64,000 nt of DNA. It comes from Plantago ovata (taxonomy: Eukaryota; Streptophyta; Magnoliopsida; Lamiales; Plantaginaceae). The stretch covers positions 40,051,290 to 40,115,289 of the forward strand of contig CM051455.1 in NCBI GenBank assembly GCA_028274465.1, read 5' to 3'. The notes under the pieces are model-generated. The model was not told the origin of the DNA. It saw nothing but the letters and a program-made list of their open reading frames with translations, and did no database searches. Shown in pieces: positions 1-12,398 of this stretch (the first letter of the stretch is position 1; each line of letters opens with the position of its first letter). The position numbers and the translations under genes are program-made.

Positions 1-3000
1 TGTGCGGCTTCAATGGATGTTCGAGTTGGCTGTTTCAGCAATCCCGAGGGACTCGAAGGCCTCGCTCATTTTCTTGGTGAGATATAGATATATTGACTCG
101 CATAAGGATTTCCAGTGACTTGGGTTTCCATTTGATGATGTTTACGTAGTGTATATTCCTGTTTTGCTTATCCTCAATATCTTTACCACTCTTCCTGTTC
201 CGTGCTGTAAGTTTTCTATTGGATTGACAATTTAGCATGAGACTATAGACTTATAGTAACCATTTCCTTCTGTCAGTTCTGTGTATTAATTCTTGGTGCT
301 TCATGGATTATTTAGTAGACCTGGTTGTTCATTTGTCTGTTGTTATACATTCATCAGTTTCCTGTTGTTAAGCGGGACTGTTTCTAGTCATTGTAGGAAC
401 TTTTACCATAAATTAAAGATTCACTGGATTGATGATATTGCAGAACACATGCTTTTTTATGCAAGTGAGAAGTACCCGGTAGAGGATAGTTACATGACAT
501 ACATCAGCGAGGTACTTGTTCTTGCTTCACTATTCGATTCCATCATTTGCTGTTCAAGTATGTCTTGCATATCAATGTTTCTCTTGTTCTAACTTTTTGC
601 ATTATACATTGTTTTACAAAACATATGTCTAACTTTTATGTGTTTGTTTCTAGCATGGAGGGTCTACAAATGCATTTACCTCAACCGAAAACACCAACTA
701 CCATTTTGATGTAAACGCAGACTCTTTCGAAGAAGCTTTGGACAGGTGGAACAGTTATGTTTTAAGCAGTCTCTTACTGCCTAGTTATTCTATCTGTGCA
801 TGATGGATGGTTTTCTTACACATCATATTCAGATTCTCCCAGTTTTTCTTGAAACCACTAATGTTGGCGGATGCTACAATGAGAGAAATAAAAGCGGTTG
901 ATTCAGGTAAGCATGTTATTTAACAATTCGACTGTACAATCATCACGATGACTTGTTCTTACCTCCTTCATGTCATCATTTAGAGAACAAGAAGAATTTA
1001 CTTTCTGATGCTCGGAGGATGGGTCAGGTTGTTATATCAACTTCTGCTGCGTGTTTATGATATATTACATTCATCCAGAAAACATATTTATGGTTTTATC
1101 TGTGCAGCTCGAGAAACATCTGAGCTCAAGATATCATCCGTACCACAAATTCAGCACAGGTAGGTAATAACTTTTGACTAAGCTCATACTTCCGACAGTT
1201 TCTGTAAGCAAGGCATTCTTTATGCTAGAAACATTTGGCAAGCTTTGCTTTGTTTATAACTAATGAAAGATGTGAAAACTGTTTTCCTTCAGTATTCAGC
1301 AGTTTCGAACTCTTGGAGAAACGATCCTCTATACCCTTTTTTTCCCCTAATGAACTATCTATAGTTGCCACTACAGATAGATCCTTAGATGCTTCATCAT
1401 ACACGTATCTCAAATATTGAATACAACCCAATCTGAGTTATTAATAACCAAGTGGTGACATAAAATGTTTCATATTCTTAATAACAAAGTGGTCTTCAGT
1501 CTGATTAACATATTTGCATGACAGGAAACTGGGAAACGTTAGAGATCCAACCAAAAGAAAGAGGAGTAGACACAAGACAGGAGCTTCTACGATTTTATAA
1601 TGAATACTATTCAGCCAATATCATGCATCTAGTGGTATATACAAAGGGTAAGTAGACTATATATATCACATTCTTAGTGTAAAGCCTGATGTGAAGCAAC
1701 ATATATGCTTTATCCTCAATTTGCTGGAGTTTGCAGATGGCCTTGACAAAGCTGAAAGCCTGGTTCGGAGCAAGTTTCACGAAATCAGAAATACAAATCG
1801 AAGTATTATTAGTTTTCCTGGTCAGCCTTGTGACCCAGATAATCTTCAGGTACTGAAAAAGAGACAGATTTAATTCTTGCTAGAAATTACATCAGCTTGT
1901 TTCATATTTTAGTATTATTCATTCAGATTCTTGTCAAAGCTGTCCCCATCAAACAAGGTCACAAATTGCAATTTGTATGGCCAGTAACTCCTGGAATTCA
2001 TCATTACAAGGAAGGTCCAAGCGAATACCTGAGTCATTTAATCGGCCATGAAGGAGAAGGATCTTTGTTTTACATCTTAAAAAAGTTGGGTAGGTATTAG
2101 AATTAGTTACATGTTGTTCTGTTCAAGTAATTTTACAGTCATTAGTTCACCTGTTGACACTTGAAGGTTGGGCAACAAGTTTATATGCTAACGAACCAAA
2201 TTCGAGCTACGACTATGCCTTTTTCAAGGTGACCATTGTTTTGACAGATGCTGGTCAAGGTAAGTGCTTTAGTGAAGATTCTAAGATTTCTCTTTCATTT
2301 GTTTGTTTCTTTATCTCCGATTGTTCTGTATGATTACAGAGCATTTTGAGGATATTACAGCACTATTGTTCAAATATATACACCTGCTACAAGTATCTGG
2401 TCCTTGCCAATGGATATTTGATGAGGTAGACCTGATCACATCATTTTTCCAGTTTGTTACATGGTCTTGCTCATATTCTAAATGTTTTCGCGTTAACTTA
2501 TTGATGAAGATTGCAGCAATTTCTGAGACTTCTTTCCACTATCAAGATAAGACTCGCCCTCTGGGTTATGTGGTTAATGTTGCATGTAATATGCAGGTAA
2601 CTAACTAGGCTTTCTTCATTTATCTTCTGTATCTCAGTCCAATTCGTGAGTTAGCCGTTAATGATTGCACACAACTTACAAGAGTTTGCATAGTTTTTAT
2701 GCAACATATTGAGGTTGTAAAGTTTCAAACAACTATATAACTATCGGTTGATTATTCAGCTGACTCTCCCTGCTATTTCTGTTAAATACATGCACTAGTT
2801 TTATCCCCCACAAGATTGGCTGGCGAGATCATCCTTGCCTTTGAAGTTCAATCCAGGCGTAATTCAGTCAGCACTGGATGAGCTCAGCCCATATAAAGTT
2901 AGGTGAGTCAATAGAGGTCTTCAGAAATTCATAATTTGTATCAACATGGTTTCAATCATGCCCCTAACTCGTTTGCAACATTCATATATATAATGTTCAT

Positions 3001-6000
3001 GAGTTTTTCATCTGGTTTTTAACATGATATTGAGTTTTCTGCTTGTTTGACTTGAATTCAATCAACATTGTAACATTTTATTTTCCTATTGGAATGACTT
3101 TCGTGCAGAATATTTTGGTCATCGACAAAGTTTGAAGGACTTACAAACCTAACCGAACCTTGGTATGGAACTGCTTATTCTAAAGAGAAATTATTCGGCT
3201 CCACAATTGAGGTCTGTAGCACCATTGTACTCTCGATGTGCTAATATTACGAATCAATCTTTGTCGAGATTTGTCTTTGTAGCTCATCTTGATTATGATG
3301 CTCTAATATGTTTCTTGGCTTGTAGAAATGGATAGAACGAGCTCCTGATGTAGATTTGCATCTACCGGCCCCTAATGTGTTTATTCCTACTGACCTTTCT
3401 ATTAAGGCTGTCCCTGAACAAGTATGTCAGCTTCATAACTGGAATATGAAGTACTTTTCTTTTCTTTTTGAAAAAAATAAAAAATAAAAATTGTATAAAC
3501 TTACTGAATCCTCTGGTGAATTTGACCTTAGGAACAGATGAAGGTGCCTATTCTGTTGAGGAGAACGCCGTACTCAAGATTGTGGTACAAGCCGGACATA
3601 ACATTTTGCACTCCCAAAGCATATGTTAAGATCGATTTCAACTGCCCCTTTTCTGGCTGTTCCCCTGAATCTAAAGTCCTTACAGAAATATTTACACGCT
3701 TGTTGATGGACTACTTGAATGAATACGGTACGTGATTTACAAATTATTGAGAAATAAAATATAACATTGAAAGTCTGCATAACCATCAAGAACCTGAACA
3801 ATTAGTAGGCTATATTAGTCACATTCACTGACGCTTTTCTTCATATCAGAAATCACCATTGAGAATCTGCTTCTCTAAATATCACACTGTTAGGCAGTGT
3901 TTCTGATTTTATTGGAAGAATGCCTGAGGTTTTCAGGCATCCGAAATTTAATGGATATTCTTTTATCTATAACCTTGGCAGTGTTTTTCTGTTAGACCGC
4001 AAAACTCCTTAATGTTACCATTTCTTGCTCCTTTAATCTAATATGTAAGACATTTCCTTTTCTACTGCTATCACGTTTCAGCTTACAATGCACAAGTTGC
4101 TGGTCTTTATTATGGAGTTTACGACACAGACTATGGTTTCCAGGTTCTTTATTCTTGTCTCTCATTGTTTAACCATGTATATTCATTCTATCTTGATTAT
4201 GATCCATTACATTCAATCTTTCACCCATTCGCACATCTTTATTGTGACAATTCTGTTCGTTACAAGCAATTCTCCTAGAGTCACAGCATGCTTACGTTCT
4301 GTTTCAGCAATTCTTTATTTTGATATCGTTCAGTTTATCCGTAGAACTAAGTTTCTTCCTTGCTTTTCCTAATTTCCTCAATAGGTCATTGTGGTTGGAT
4401 ATAATCACAAACTTAAGGTCTTGCTGGACACTGTAATTCAAAGAATTGCCCACTTTGAAGTGGAACCTGAAAGATTTTCTGTTATCAAGGTAGTACTATT
4501 AAAGTTCAGTTCTGTATAGTTCATTTGCAAAGAAGCAAAATAGATCTCATGATTGTTCTTTGTATGAGAGTGCTATTTGATTCTTTCCGTGCGTTAAACA
4601 GGAATTAATCACCAAAAGATATCAAAATAATAAGTTCCAACAGCCATATCAGCAAGCAATGTACAATTGCTCATTGATATTGCAAGAGAAAAAATGGCCG
4701 TGGACCGATGAACTTGAAGTTCTTCCTCATCTCAGTGCAGATGATCTTGTCAACTTTTTCCCGCGAATTCTGTCGAGAGCCTTCCTTGAATGTTATGTAG
4801 CAGGTTATAGTTCTTCGTGTCATTTTCTGATACAAGCGTAATAATTATATGGGTTTTATTTCAAGTTACATATGGATTAAATTCTTCGCAAATGTAGGAA
4901 ATGTTGACCGTAATGAAGCAAAATCGATGATCCAGAGTACCGAAGATGTGTTTTTTAAGGGTCCCAATCCTATATCTAAAGCTCTATTTGCTTCTCAGTG
5001 CATGACAAACAGAATCATCAAACTTGAAAAAGGAAAGAAATATATCTACTATGCAGAAGGCCTAAATCCTAGTGATGAAAATTCAGCTCTTGTCCATTAT
5101 ATTCAAGTCCACCAGGATGATTTCAAGATGAATGTTAAACTCCAGCTTTTCACTTTAATGGCTAAGCAACCTGCTTTTCATCAGCTCAGATCAGTTGAGC
5201 AACTTGGTTATGTTACTGCACTGAGAGAGAGGTACATAGCAGAAAATTGATCTCATGTTTTTGTCACTACGAAAGTGTATTGTTTCATTTCTTGAGGCTT
5301 GCATACTCAACGAGAACTAACGTTCTACATACAACAGGAATGACTCTGGCATACGTGGTCTGCAATTTTATATTCAGTCGGATGTGAAGGTACGTAGGAA
5401 AAGTCTTCTATGTTTGCTCTACTCTATTAAAATAGGAAAAGTTTCATGTTTGTTTCCAAGTGTCAACAACTATTCATAAATGACGTGTTTAATGTTACTT
5501 GCAAATGTATAGCCTGAACATATACTTTATTTTGACATAGCAGGATCCTGGCCATGTTGAGTTGAGAGTCGAGTCTTTTCTCAAGATGTTCGAATGTAAG
5601 CTGTACGAGATGTCCAGTGATGAATTTAAGGTAAATCTTTACTTCTCAAAGAGTGGCATTTTATTTGCTAGGTAGTATTCAAAGACTAAGCACCAACTTT
5701 TCTTGTATTGGACACAGAGCAACGTCAATGCACTCATCGATATGAAGCTTGAGAAACACAAGAATCTACGAGAAGAATCTGGTTATTTTTGGCGAGAAAT
5801 ATCTGATGGGACCCTGAGATTCGACAGGAAAGAATACGAGGTACCAATAGGAAAGACAATAGTCAATACATTCGAAATTAACCTCTTTGTATTGTTGATG
5901 TATATGCACTTAATGAACCAGGTTGATGCTCTGAAGCAACTAACTCAGAAAGAGCTGATAGAGTTCTTCGATGAGTATATAAAGGTTGGTGCTCCGCAGA

Positions 6001-6173
6001 AGAAGAGTTTGAGCATCAGAGTATATGGGAGGGAACATGGTTCCGAGTACAAGGCAGACAGTTCACAGACTGTTGAATCTGATCATGTTAAGATCAAAGA
6101 TATTTGTACTTTCAGACAATCACGACCTCTTTATCGTTCGTTTAAAGGAGGTTTTGGCCATATGAAGCTATGA
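1..6173 (+). CDS. Insulin-degrading-enzyme-like zinc metallopeptidase (M16), 5' end outside window
   Basis: The visible exons code for about 928 residues; the Arabidopsis relative At2g41790 (PXM16) has about 970, so only the first exon(s) are missing. Exons by splice sites: 1-76, 444-511, 654-745, 833-906, 984-1027, 1108-1159, 1525-1647, 1737-1849, 1927-2089, 2167-2259, 2340-2425, 2510-2596, 2799-2902, 3109-3211, 3326-3421, 3532-3727, 4082-4143, 4385-4489, 4602-4803, 4898-5231, 5338-5389, 5544-5630, 5718-5840, 5922-6173; all phases fit. The inverted zinc motif HFLEH spans the first splice junction, and the third zinc ligand Glu lies in VDSENKKN (exon 4/5). M16 peptidases of this class degrade short peptides in a closed chamber. 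The Arabidopsis protein is peroxisomal with C-terminal PKL; here the end is HMKL, a non-canonical variant, so peroxisomal targeting is inferred. The gene is intact within the window. Confidence 0.93.
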
Positions 6174-6916
6174 GACATATAATGAACATTGTCAATGCTG
6201 AAGCTGTATTTGCAAACACTTAATTTGTGCTTCTGCTACTGCTACCAATAAGTATATAATAACTGGTCTTAACAAAGGCGGTACAGAAGTTTTTCTTTTT
6301 AGTTTGAGAGAAAATGGACCTGTTTATGGTTCATTTAAAGAGGTCTATTTTTGTTCATATAAACTTGTGATGTGAATTCTGAAAATCCCGAAATTTAGTT
6401 TCGTTTTACAAGTGTAATTGTAAGGAGGTACTCGACTCTATTAAATAGACTTGAATGTTTGAGCCCACTTAAAACAAAGTCTACAAAATACTTTTTTAAG
6501 TGTTCTCTGAAGAACCCACGTCTCCTCACCGCTGCTTTTAAGTATATCTCAGGATGGATCATTAACGTCACATTGGGGAGACCAAGTAGATAACTAGTAA
6601 TGGTCAATATATACCACGTCCGGGATATAATTGAGAGTTATGGGATTTTCTAGCAAACCGATTAGGAACTGAAAGCTATAACATTAAGATGTGCTAGCTT
6701 TTAGTACTTGAGTATTCTCGATAGCTAAGAAACTACAACCTCTCATCCCACTCAACATCTCTCAGACACTCTAGCTTCGGAAACATATATATAAAAGCAC
6801 CACAATGTTAAAACAAGTGTTTCGAATCATTGCTATTTACCCAAGCCTGTTCTAAAAAAGTCGAGGCATTTTGTAATAAGTATATGATAAAGTAACGATA
6901 CAATTCTACTCAACAA

Positions 6917-6988
6917 GGGTCCATAGCTCAGTGGTAGAGCAATTGACTGCAGATCAATAGGTCACCGGTTCGAACCCGGTTGGGCCCT
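6917..6988 (+). tRNA. tRNA-Cys (anticodon GCA)
   Basis: The 72-nt sequence folds as a cloverleaf. The acceptor GGGTCCA pairs with TGGGCCC (one G-T pair), the D stem is GCTC/GAGC, and the anticodon stem ATTGA/TCAAT encloses loop CTGCAGA with anticodon GCA. The T arm is CCGGTTCGAACCCGG. There is no intron and no encoded CCA, as expected for a nuclear plant gene. CAACAA directly upstream fits the CAA initiation motif common in plant tRNA genes, and a T6 run follows 8 nt downstream. Confidence 0.97.
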
Positions 6989-6995
6989 ATATTTC

Positions 6996-7001
6996 TTTTT
7001 T
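6996..7001 (+). terminator. Pol III terminator of tRNA-Cys
   Basis: A run of six T residues lies 7 nt after the last base of the tRNA, the usual RNA polymerase III stop. Confidence 0.85.
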
Positions 7002-7304
7002 ATTTTCCAATTTCTTTCTTCCATCTATTTTTCATATTCTTTTTCCCTTCTTCTATCCTTTCCAAATACATTCCTTTTTTCTCTTTTCTTTTTATCAACA
7101 TTATTGAATGAAAGTATGAACAAAGGATAAAATATAAAACAAAAGAATTAAACCATTCATTAGTGAAAATAAGGCAAACACACCATTTTCTTCCTGCATG
7201 CCTTTTACTAGTATCATATACAAAAATGAAGTTACAACTTACAATGAATTCTCCTAATCTAACAAATTTTAGCATCCCTCAATTTGTTCCCATCTTTCCA
7301 CAAT

Positions 7305-7568
7305 TCATACTGCAAAAGAATAGACAACAAACTCGGTAGCGTCAAGAGTCTGTGAAGACTCTCCCCTATAGCTCTCCGATTCTCGATATCCTTGGAATGT
7401 TTTTTCACCTCCGGCAAATGGAAGATCGCGGTGGTGGAACAACACATAGTGGTGTTCATCCGTGGCGGATGGAGGGTGGTAATAAAGTCGAGCCGTCTGA
7501 GGACAGTGAGAATAAAACCGGCCTGCGAACCTCACTCCAAAATCAAGAATTTCCAAATATTTTCCCAT
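7305..7568 (-). CDS. Small plant-specific protein, family copy 1 (87 aa)
   Basis: An intronless ORF of 87 codons. The protein opens [13 protein letters not shown] and continues with the family core [14 protein letters not shown], then a His-rich stretch ([11 protein letters not shown]) and a variable tail. Three other copies occur in the window (18699, 27285, 30638). Residues 1-55 are strongly conserved and the tails diverge, as expected for real coding sequence under selection. There is no signal peptide or membrane segment. A TATA-like stretch lies on the minus strand at 7698-7709, about 130 bp before the ATG. I recognise the core as a plant family of unknown function but cannot name it. 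Confidence 0.75.
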   Translation of the reverse strand: MGKYLEILDFGVRFAGRFYSHCPQTARLYYHPPSATDEHHYVLFHHRDLPFAGGEKTFQGYRESESYRGESSQTLDATEFVVYSFAV

Positions 7569-7697
7569 ATCTCAAATTTGACTTCCACTGGTGTAATATG
7601 ATGGCTGGTTCTTTTTTCTCAATCAACAACACTAATATAATGTTTGAAACCTCTTGGTGTTGTTAATGATGTTGAAGAAAGAGCTTGGTGTAATGGT

Positions 7698-7709
7698 GTA
7701 TATATATAG
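7698..7709 (-). promoter_or_regulatory. Possible TATA box of small-protein copy 1
   Basis: CTATATATATAC on the minus strand, about 130 bp upstream of the ATG at 7568. The position suits a TATA box with a 5'UTR of about 100 nt. No other support. Confidence 0.35.
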
Positions 7710-9548
7710 TAAATTTAATTAAAAGTTGACAATTATTTTATGTGTGAATGGGTAATTAATTTGACTATAAAATTATTATTATTATTCGTGTTGACTAGGT
7801 ACATTCAAAATTGGTCAAGAGTTGATGCCTATGCTTGGTCTTTTCTTCAACTTTTGTTTCTCTGGGCGTGTGGACTGTGGACTCGTCCGATAAACAAATT
7901 ATACACACTCTTTAATTTTCTATATGTATTTCTAAAAGCAAAAGCATCAGCTTCAAGTCTTCAACTGAAGCAAGCATATATGCTCTATTTAGTCACGTTA
8001 GAAATTAGAGTACTCCAATTATAGTATATTAGTATTCATATAGCTTGACTTCTTTTTCTATATATATGCAATCGATCCTACGTCATGTGATGTATACACT
8101 ACACTTAGACACGAACGTTATGTATCTATGATTAGGGGTGTACAGGATCAGATTAATCCAATCCTATTTTTTGGATTTTTTTCGGATTCGGATAGCAAAT
8201 TACTCAATCCGTAATCCAATCCGAAGCCTCCGGATCGAATTCGGATTAATCCAACATTGGATCGGTTAAATCCGCAAATATCCGCTAATCCAAAAAATAT
8301 TAACATAACCTATATTTTTTGAACTTTTCACTTATTTTTATAACTTTAATAATTTTTCAACATTAAAAAATATATTATAAAAGTGATAGCACATAATAGT
8401 CCAATGATCGACAAGTTATAAGTTACTATAAACATGATAGATCAAACCATATGTTCATTGTTTTCACTATAGGTCGTAAGGGTGGGCGAAGCGGTAAAGG
8501 TACTAGAGTAGTAAGAAGAAGTCGAACAATTGTCCGTTTAAAAAGTTTAAAAAGAAAAGAAAAAAAAGATCTAGCTTTTTCTTACCCATTATTAAATGTT
8601 TTGAAATTAAGTAGACATAAATTCTACTTTTTCTGTCCCTGTATAAGTTTTCCATTTGTTTTATTCACTTTTTTAGTTTTCATTTAACTCCGAATAATCA
8701 TAAATCATAGCATAAATCATAGCGGAAAAATAATATTTGCACTTATATTTGAAAGTGAGAATCTTATATTTTAATAATATAATTTTCAAAATTATTTTTT
8801 CAATATAAATTATGATTAATTCGAAGTGAAACTCAAACTAAAAAAAATTAACAAAATAAATAGAAAACTTTTTATACTTTTATTTATAGAGGGAGGGAGA
8901 AATACTAACTTATAACTTAAAAGAATACATACTCCAATTTTTCCAGTTATTGGAATAATTTTTCTGTATTGGAATAAGGGGAGGAATTTGGGTTTTAACG
9001 AAAAGAAAAACTAGGATCCAAATCCAATCATCCAAATACTTCATCTGCTTTTTTATCATGGCTGATGATTTTATTTTTTAAAACGGTAATTAATGGAAGA
9101 TGTCATTCGGATCAACCCAAATTCAGTGACCGGGTTTCAAAAGAAGACGACGATAAGAGGTGGATGTGTAAATTGCAAAGCTACCAAAAATAAACCACTT
9201 TATAAATTTCTACTCCCTCCAATTAGTTTTATCTGTCGTTACAGAAAAACAATTGTTTGGCTTTTAATCGTCGTTATAAGAGTAGTAATCATTGCCTATA
9301 TTTAGTAATTAAGTTAATTATTATTTTTTCTTCCACCAATCCACTCCCACCATTTTATCTCTAACAGCGTGCCTATATTTAGTATTTAGATTATTTTGGT
9401 TGAATTAGGCCTATTAATAGACTCCCTTAATATCTGCAATTTCTCCAAAACGAGAGATAATTAAAATTGGAGGGAGTAGTGAATTTAACCCTAATCGATA
9501 TTTATTCTTGGCAGTTGCCTCCTCGGTGGTGAGAAGTTGCTTGAGCCA
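7710..9548. other. AT-rich intergenic DNA with one transposon end
   Basis: No convincing gene. The short ORFs here (8451-8687, 9093-9305) have low-complexity Lys/Arg- or Ile/Val-rich translations and no recognisable domain. A hAT-like terminal segment lies near 8133. The rest is A/T-rich non-coding sequence upstream of the F-box gene. Confidence 0.5.
8133..8310 (+). mobile_element. Solitary hAT-like transposon end
   Basis: The segment starts TAGGGGTGTACAGGAT and is followed by about 150 bp dense in short direct and inverted GGAT/ATCC units. This is the usual make-up of plant hAT ends (TAGGG-type tip plus subterminal repeats). No matching right end or 8-bp target duplication was found nearby, so it is probably a truncated element. 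Confidence 0.4.
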
Positions 9549-10631
9549 ATGTCGAATCACCGTCTTCCTCGCGAAATCCTGATCGAGATCTTCTCAAAGC
9601 TACCAGCAAAATCCGTAGGGAAATTCCGATGCTTGTCGAAATCCTGGCGAACAGAACTATCAACATCCCAGTTCATCAAATCACACCTCACTCACCGCAA
9701 AACCCTAGAACAACAAAACCTCATTCTTATTAGGCAAACTAAACGCCTTCAGATTGTTGCTCCACCTATTACCGAATCTGTTGTTTCCAAGTTTCTTTTC
9801 TTGGAAACATAGGGATTAAACTGCTTATCTGTACTTGGCTCTTGCAACGGATTGGTTCTGTTAGAAAATTTTGCTTATCAGATGTTCGTGGTGAATCCTA
9901 TTACCCAAGAGAAGGTATACATTCCTACTTCACCAAAAAGGAAACGCCATAATGGTAAACGTTTGCATGATTCGAGCCTAAGGGTGACTGGATTTGGATA
10001 TGATACTTGTAATGATGATTATAAGATTGTAAGAGTTTCATCTTATTTTGACGACGATGACTCCGAATATGAATTTGTTCAAGTCTATTCTCTGAAACTA
10101 GGTGTTTGGACAAGTATTGATATTTCTCAGGATAATCTTTTTATTGCATCCACATGTGGTGCTTTTCTTGGTGGGGCTATACATTGGTTTTCTAGACGTC
10201 CATCCATGAATTACAGCCGGTCTATTGTTGCTTTCGATTTGGCTGATGAGAAATTCCGCGACATTGAGATGATTCCTGTTCCTCCTAGTGGTTTTGATAG
10301 TACATTAATGTACAAGTTGTTCGTGGTTGGAGGGTGCTTGTCTATAGCAGAAACTGACAGGGAGAGGTGCAATGTTTGTGTAATTTGGGTGATGAAAGAG
10401 TACGGGTCTGGATCTTCTTGGACCAAATATTATGTTCCTACAATTAACGAGTCTTGTGTATATTTCACACCTTTCTATTTCTTGGAGGACAAGGAGATTG
10501 TGTGTGTGGATCGTAATTTGGTACTTCATCATTTCGAAAAGGAAACGACAAAGGTGGTGGCTGTTGATGGAGATCCAATTCATTTCATTGGAGGGGCCAC
10601 CTTTGTGGACAGTCTTGTCTCACCATTGTAG
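9549..10631 (+). pseudogene. F-box protein with FBA-type C-terminal domain, interrupted by one in-frame stop
   Basis: One frame of 361 codons runs from ATG 9549 to TAG 10629-10631, broken by a single in-frame TAG at 9810-9812. The N-terminus is a clear F-box (LPREILIEIFSKLPAKSVGK, then FRCLSKSWR). After the stop the frame continues SVLGSCNGLVLL and then an F-box-associated interaction domain (VNPITQEKVYIP, GFGYDTCNDDYKIVRV, WTSIDIS, GGAIHWF, FDLADEKFRDI). Such proteins are substrate receptors of SCF ubiquitin ligases. The only visible lesion is the stop. A 30-nt GT..AG stretch around it is too short for a normal plant intron. It is therefore a recent pseudogene, a truncated F-box-only protein of 87 aa, or a sequencing error. 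A related truncated copy lies at 33047-33361. Confidence 0.8.
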
Positions 10632-12398
10632 AAGGGAAGCTTTGCATGTGAAGAAGACAGTGGTAAGCAAAGTTAGCAAACATTATCGAACTATATGTAG
10701 TTAATTATATTTATGTTTGACTTTTGTTTTGTTTATGGTGTGTTAAGTTCTGCATCGATCAACGATGGTGAGTCTTAATTAAGCTTGGCAAGTTCTAGTG
10801 TTAAATGTTTATTTAGCATTTCTTATTCTATTATATGTTCTCTAGTCGAATCGCATCATGTATCTCAAGATTTAATTGTATGAGGTAAATATTCTCATTT
10901 CATCATCATAGAGTACTTTTCAAGCTGATGTAATCACCCTTATGGCCTAACCTATGATAGAGATTAAACAAAGAGCTTGACAATTGTATTTCCTCTTCTC
11001 CAGATATGTATACTCTACACATGTTTCTGTCACATATTACCAAATGTTTAAATAAAATAGATTTTTATCTTAGACTCTTGGTATTCAGAAATTTTCTTCC
11101 CTCAGCACAAAAGGTGATGAAAATAAATTATGTAAAAAAAAAACTTAGCCACGGGCTGAAAATTAAGTAATCTGACATGGTTCATGTTCCTGTGATGCTC
11201 ACATGAATTTGAGTTGCTCAAATTCCATTTAGGTATGTTAGTACCTAGCAATTAGAGTAGATAGCTCTGCTCAATAATAGTTCTTGAAAGTATCAATTGT
11301 TGGCATCAACACTTTATTAATACGAGGTTGAAACCGCAAATCATACAGCAGCCATCAGTGAGGAATAATTTTGTAGACTAGATATGCTAGACCTTGTACT
11401 TGAGGATGTGTATCAGATCAGAGTACGTTGTTTTACTATATACTTCTTTGTTTTTCCGCGAATATTAGGGAGTCTTTCGGTGGAATACGCATAAATTCTC
11501 TGAATATCTATATCACCAAATGCACACACAATCAGTGCATAGTGACGTTCAAACTAACAGCTAGTTTGGTAAGTGGGAGTCGTGACTAATTGTTAAGTCC
11601 TTGCTTTTAATGGTACTGTTTGGTGCAAGATGTTTGTCACTCACCATTATGACATTATATTCTTACTCAAGGATACATGGTACTACAACAAAATGGAAAA
11701 ATTACAAGATAGGTCGTGCACATCTTCGGTACTATCCGTTTAATCATATTTCACCTCTAAAATGAAGTAAAAAACTTTACCGACAGGCGACAACTACAAG
11801 TGATTTATACCGGTTCTCGTTTTACACCGGTGTTGCCGGTTGTGTTGTTATGCTGTTAACTGATGTCTACTAGCATAACAAATTTTGTTCTTTGTATTAC
11901 TTATATTACTTACACGCAACTAATCTGATGTGAATTTGGTTAGTGATACATGACATCTTAACAAATTTGATTAGGATGTAAGTTGTTAGAGCAATAACTA
12001 TTTTATTCTTTTTTTACTCCTGCATACAAGTAATCTGGTTAGTTCAAAATTCCCCCAGAATGGCAGAATTGGCTACAAGAAGTTGTGAAATTTTTCTAAC
12101 AATAATATTCAGGTTAGCCCGCAGTTTAAGGATATGGGAAAAACAGGGTTGATGGTGCAAATTAATAATGTAAGTGGACCGAAATGCAAAAGAATAAAAT
12201 AGAAACAAAAGAATACTTTTCTCACCATTCTGTTTCTGTTCAAGTAAATCTACATTCACTAAACAAAATTACAGACACATCTACAAAGGAACACTTTCTC
12301 CTGAAAAAATAGTACAAAGAGAAAATTTTTTGTATACAGTTTAGTTTGACTTTTCCCCTGCTTTGCGAAACGGGAATTACGCTATCATGCTCATTTCA
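10632..12398. other. Intergenic stretch
   Basis: No gene seen. The part near 10.90-11.05 kb is the 3' flank of the F-box gene; its reverse complement recurs at 32.85-32.96 kb beside the truncated F-box copy, which shows the two loci are paralogous. The remainder is unremarkable AT-rich DNA between convergent genes. Confidence 0.6.

Noticed and set aside
8451-8687. Basic ORF (GRKGGRSGKGTRVVRRSRT), considered as organelle DNA insert or ribosomal protein
   Set aside because: No match to any organelle or ribosomal protein I know; A-rich sequence explains the Lys/Arg content.
9093-9305. 70-codon ORF upstream of the F-box gene
   Set aside because: No domain, no homologous copy in the window, ends in an Ile/Val run from AT-rich DNA.
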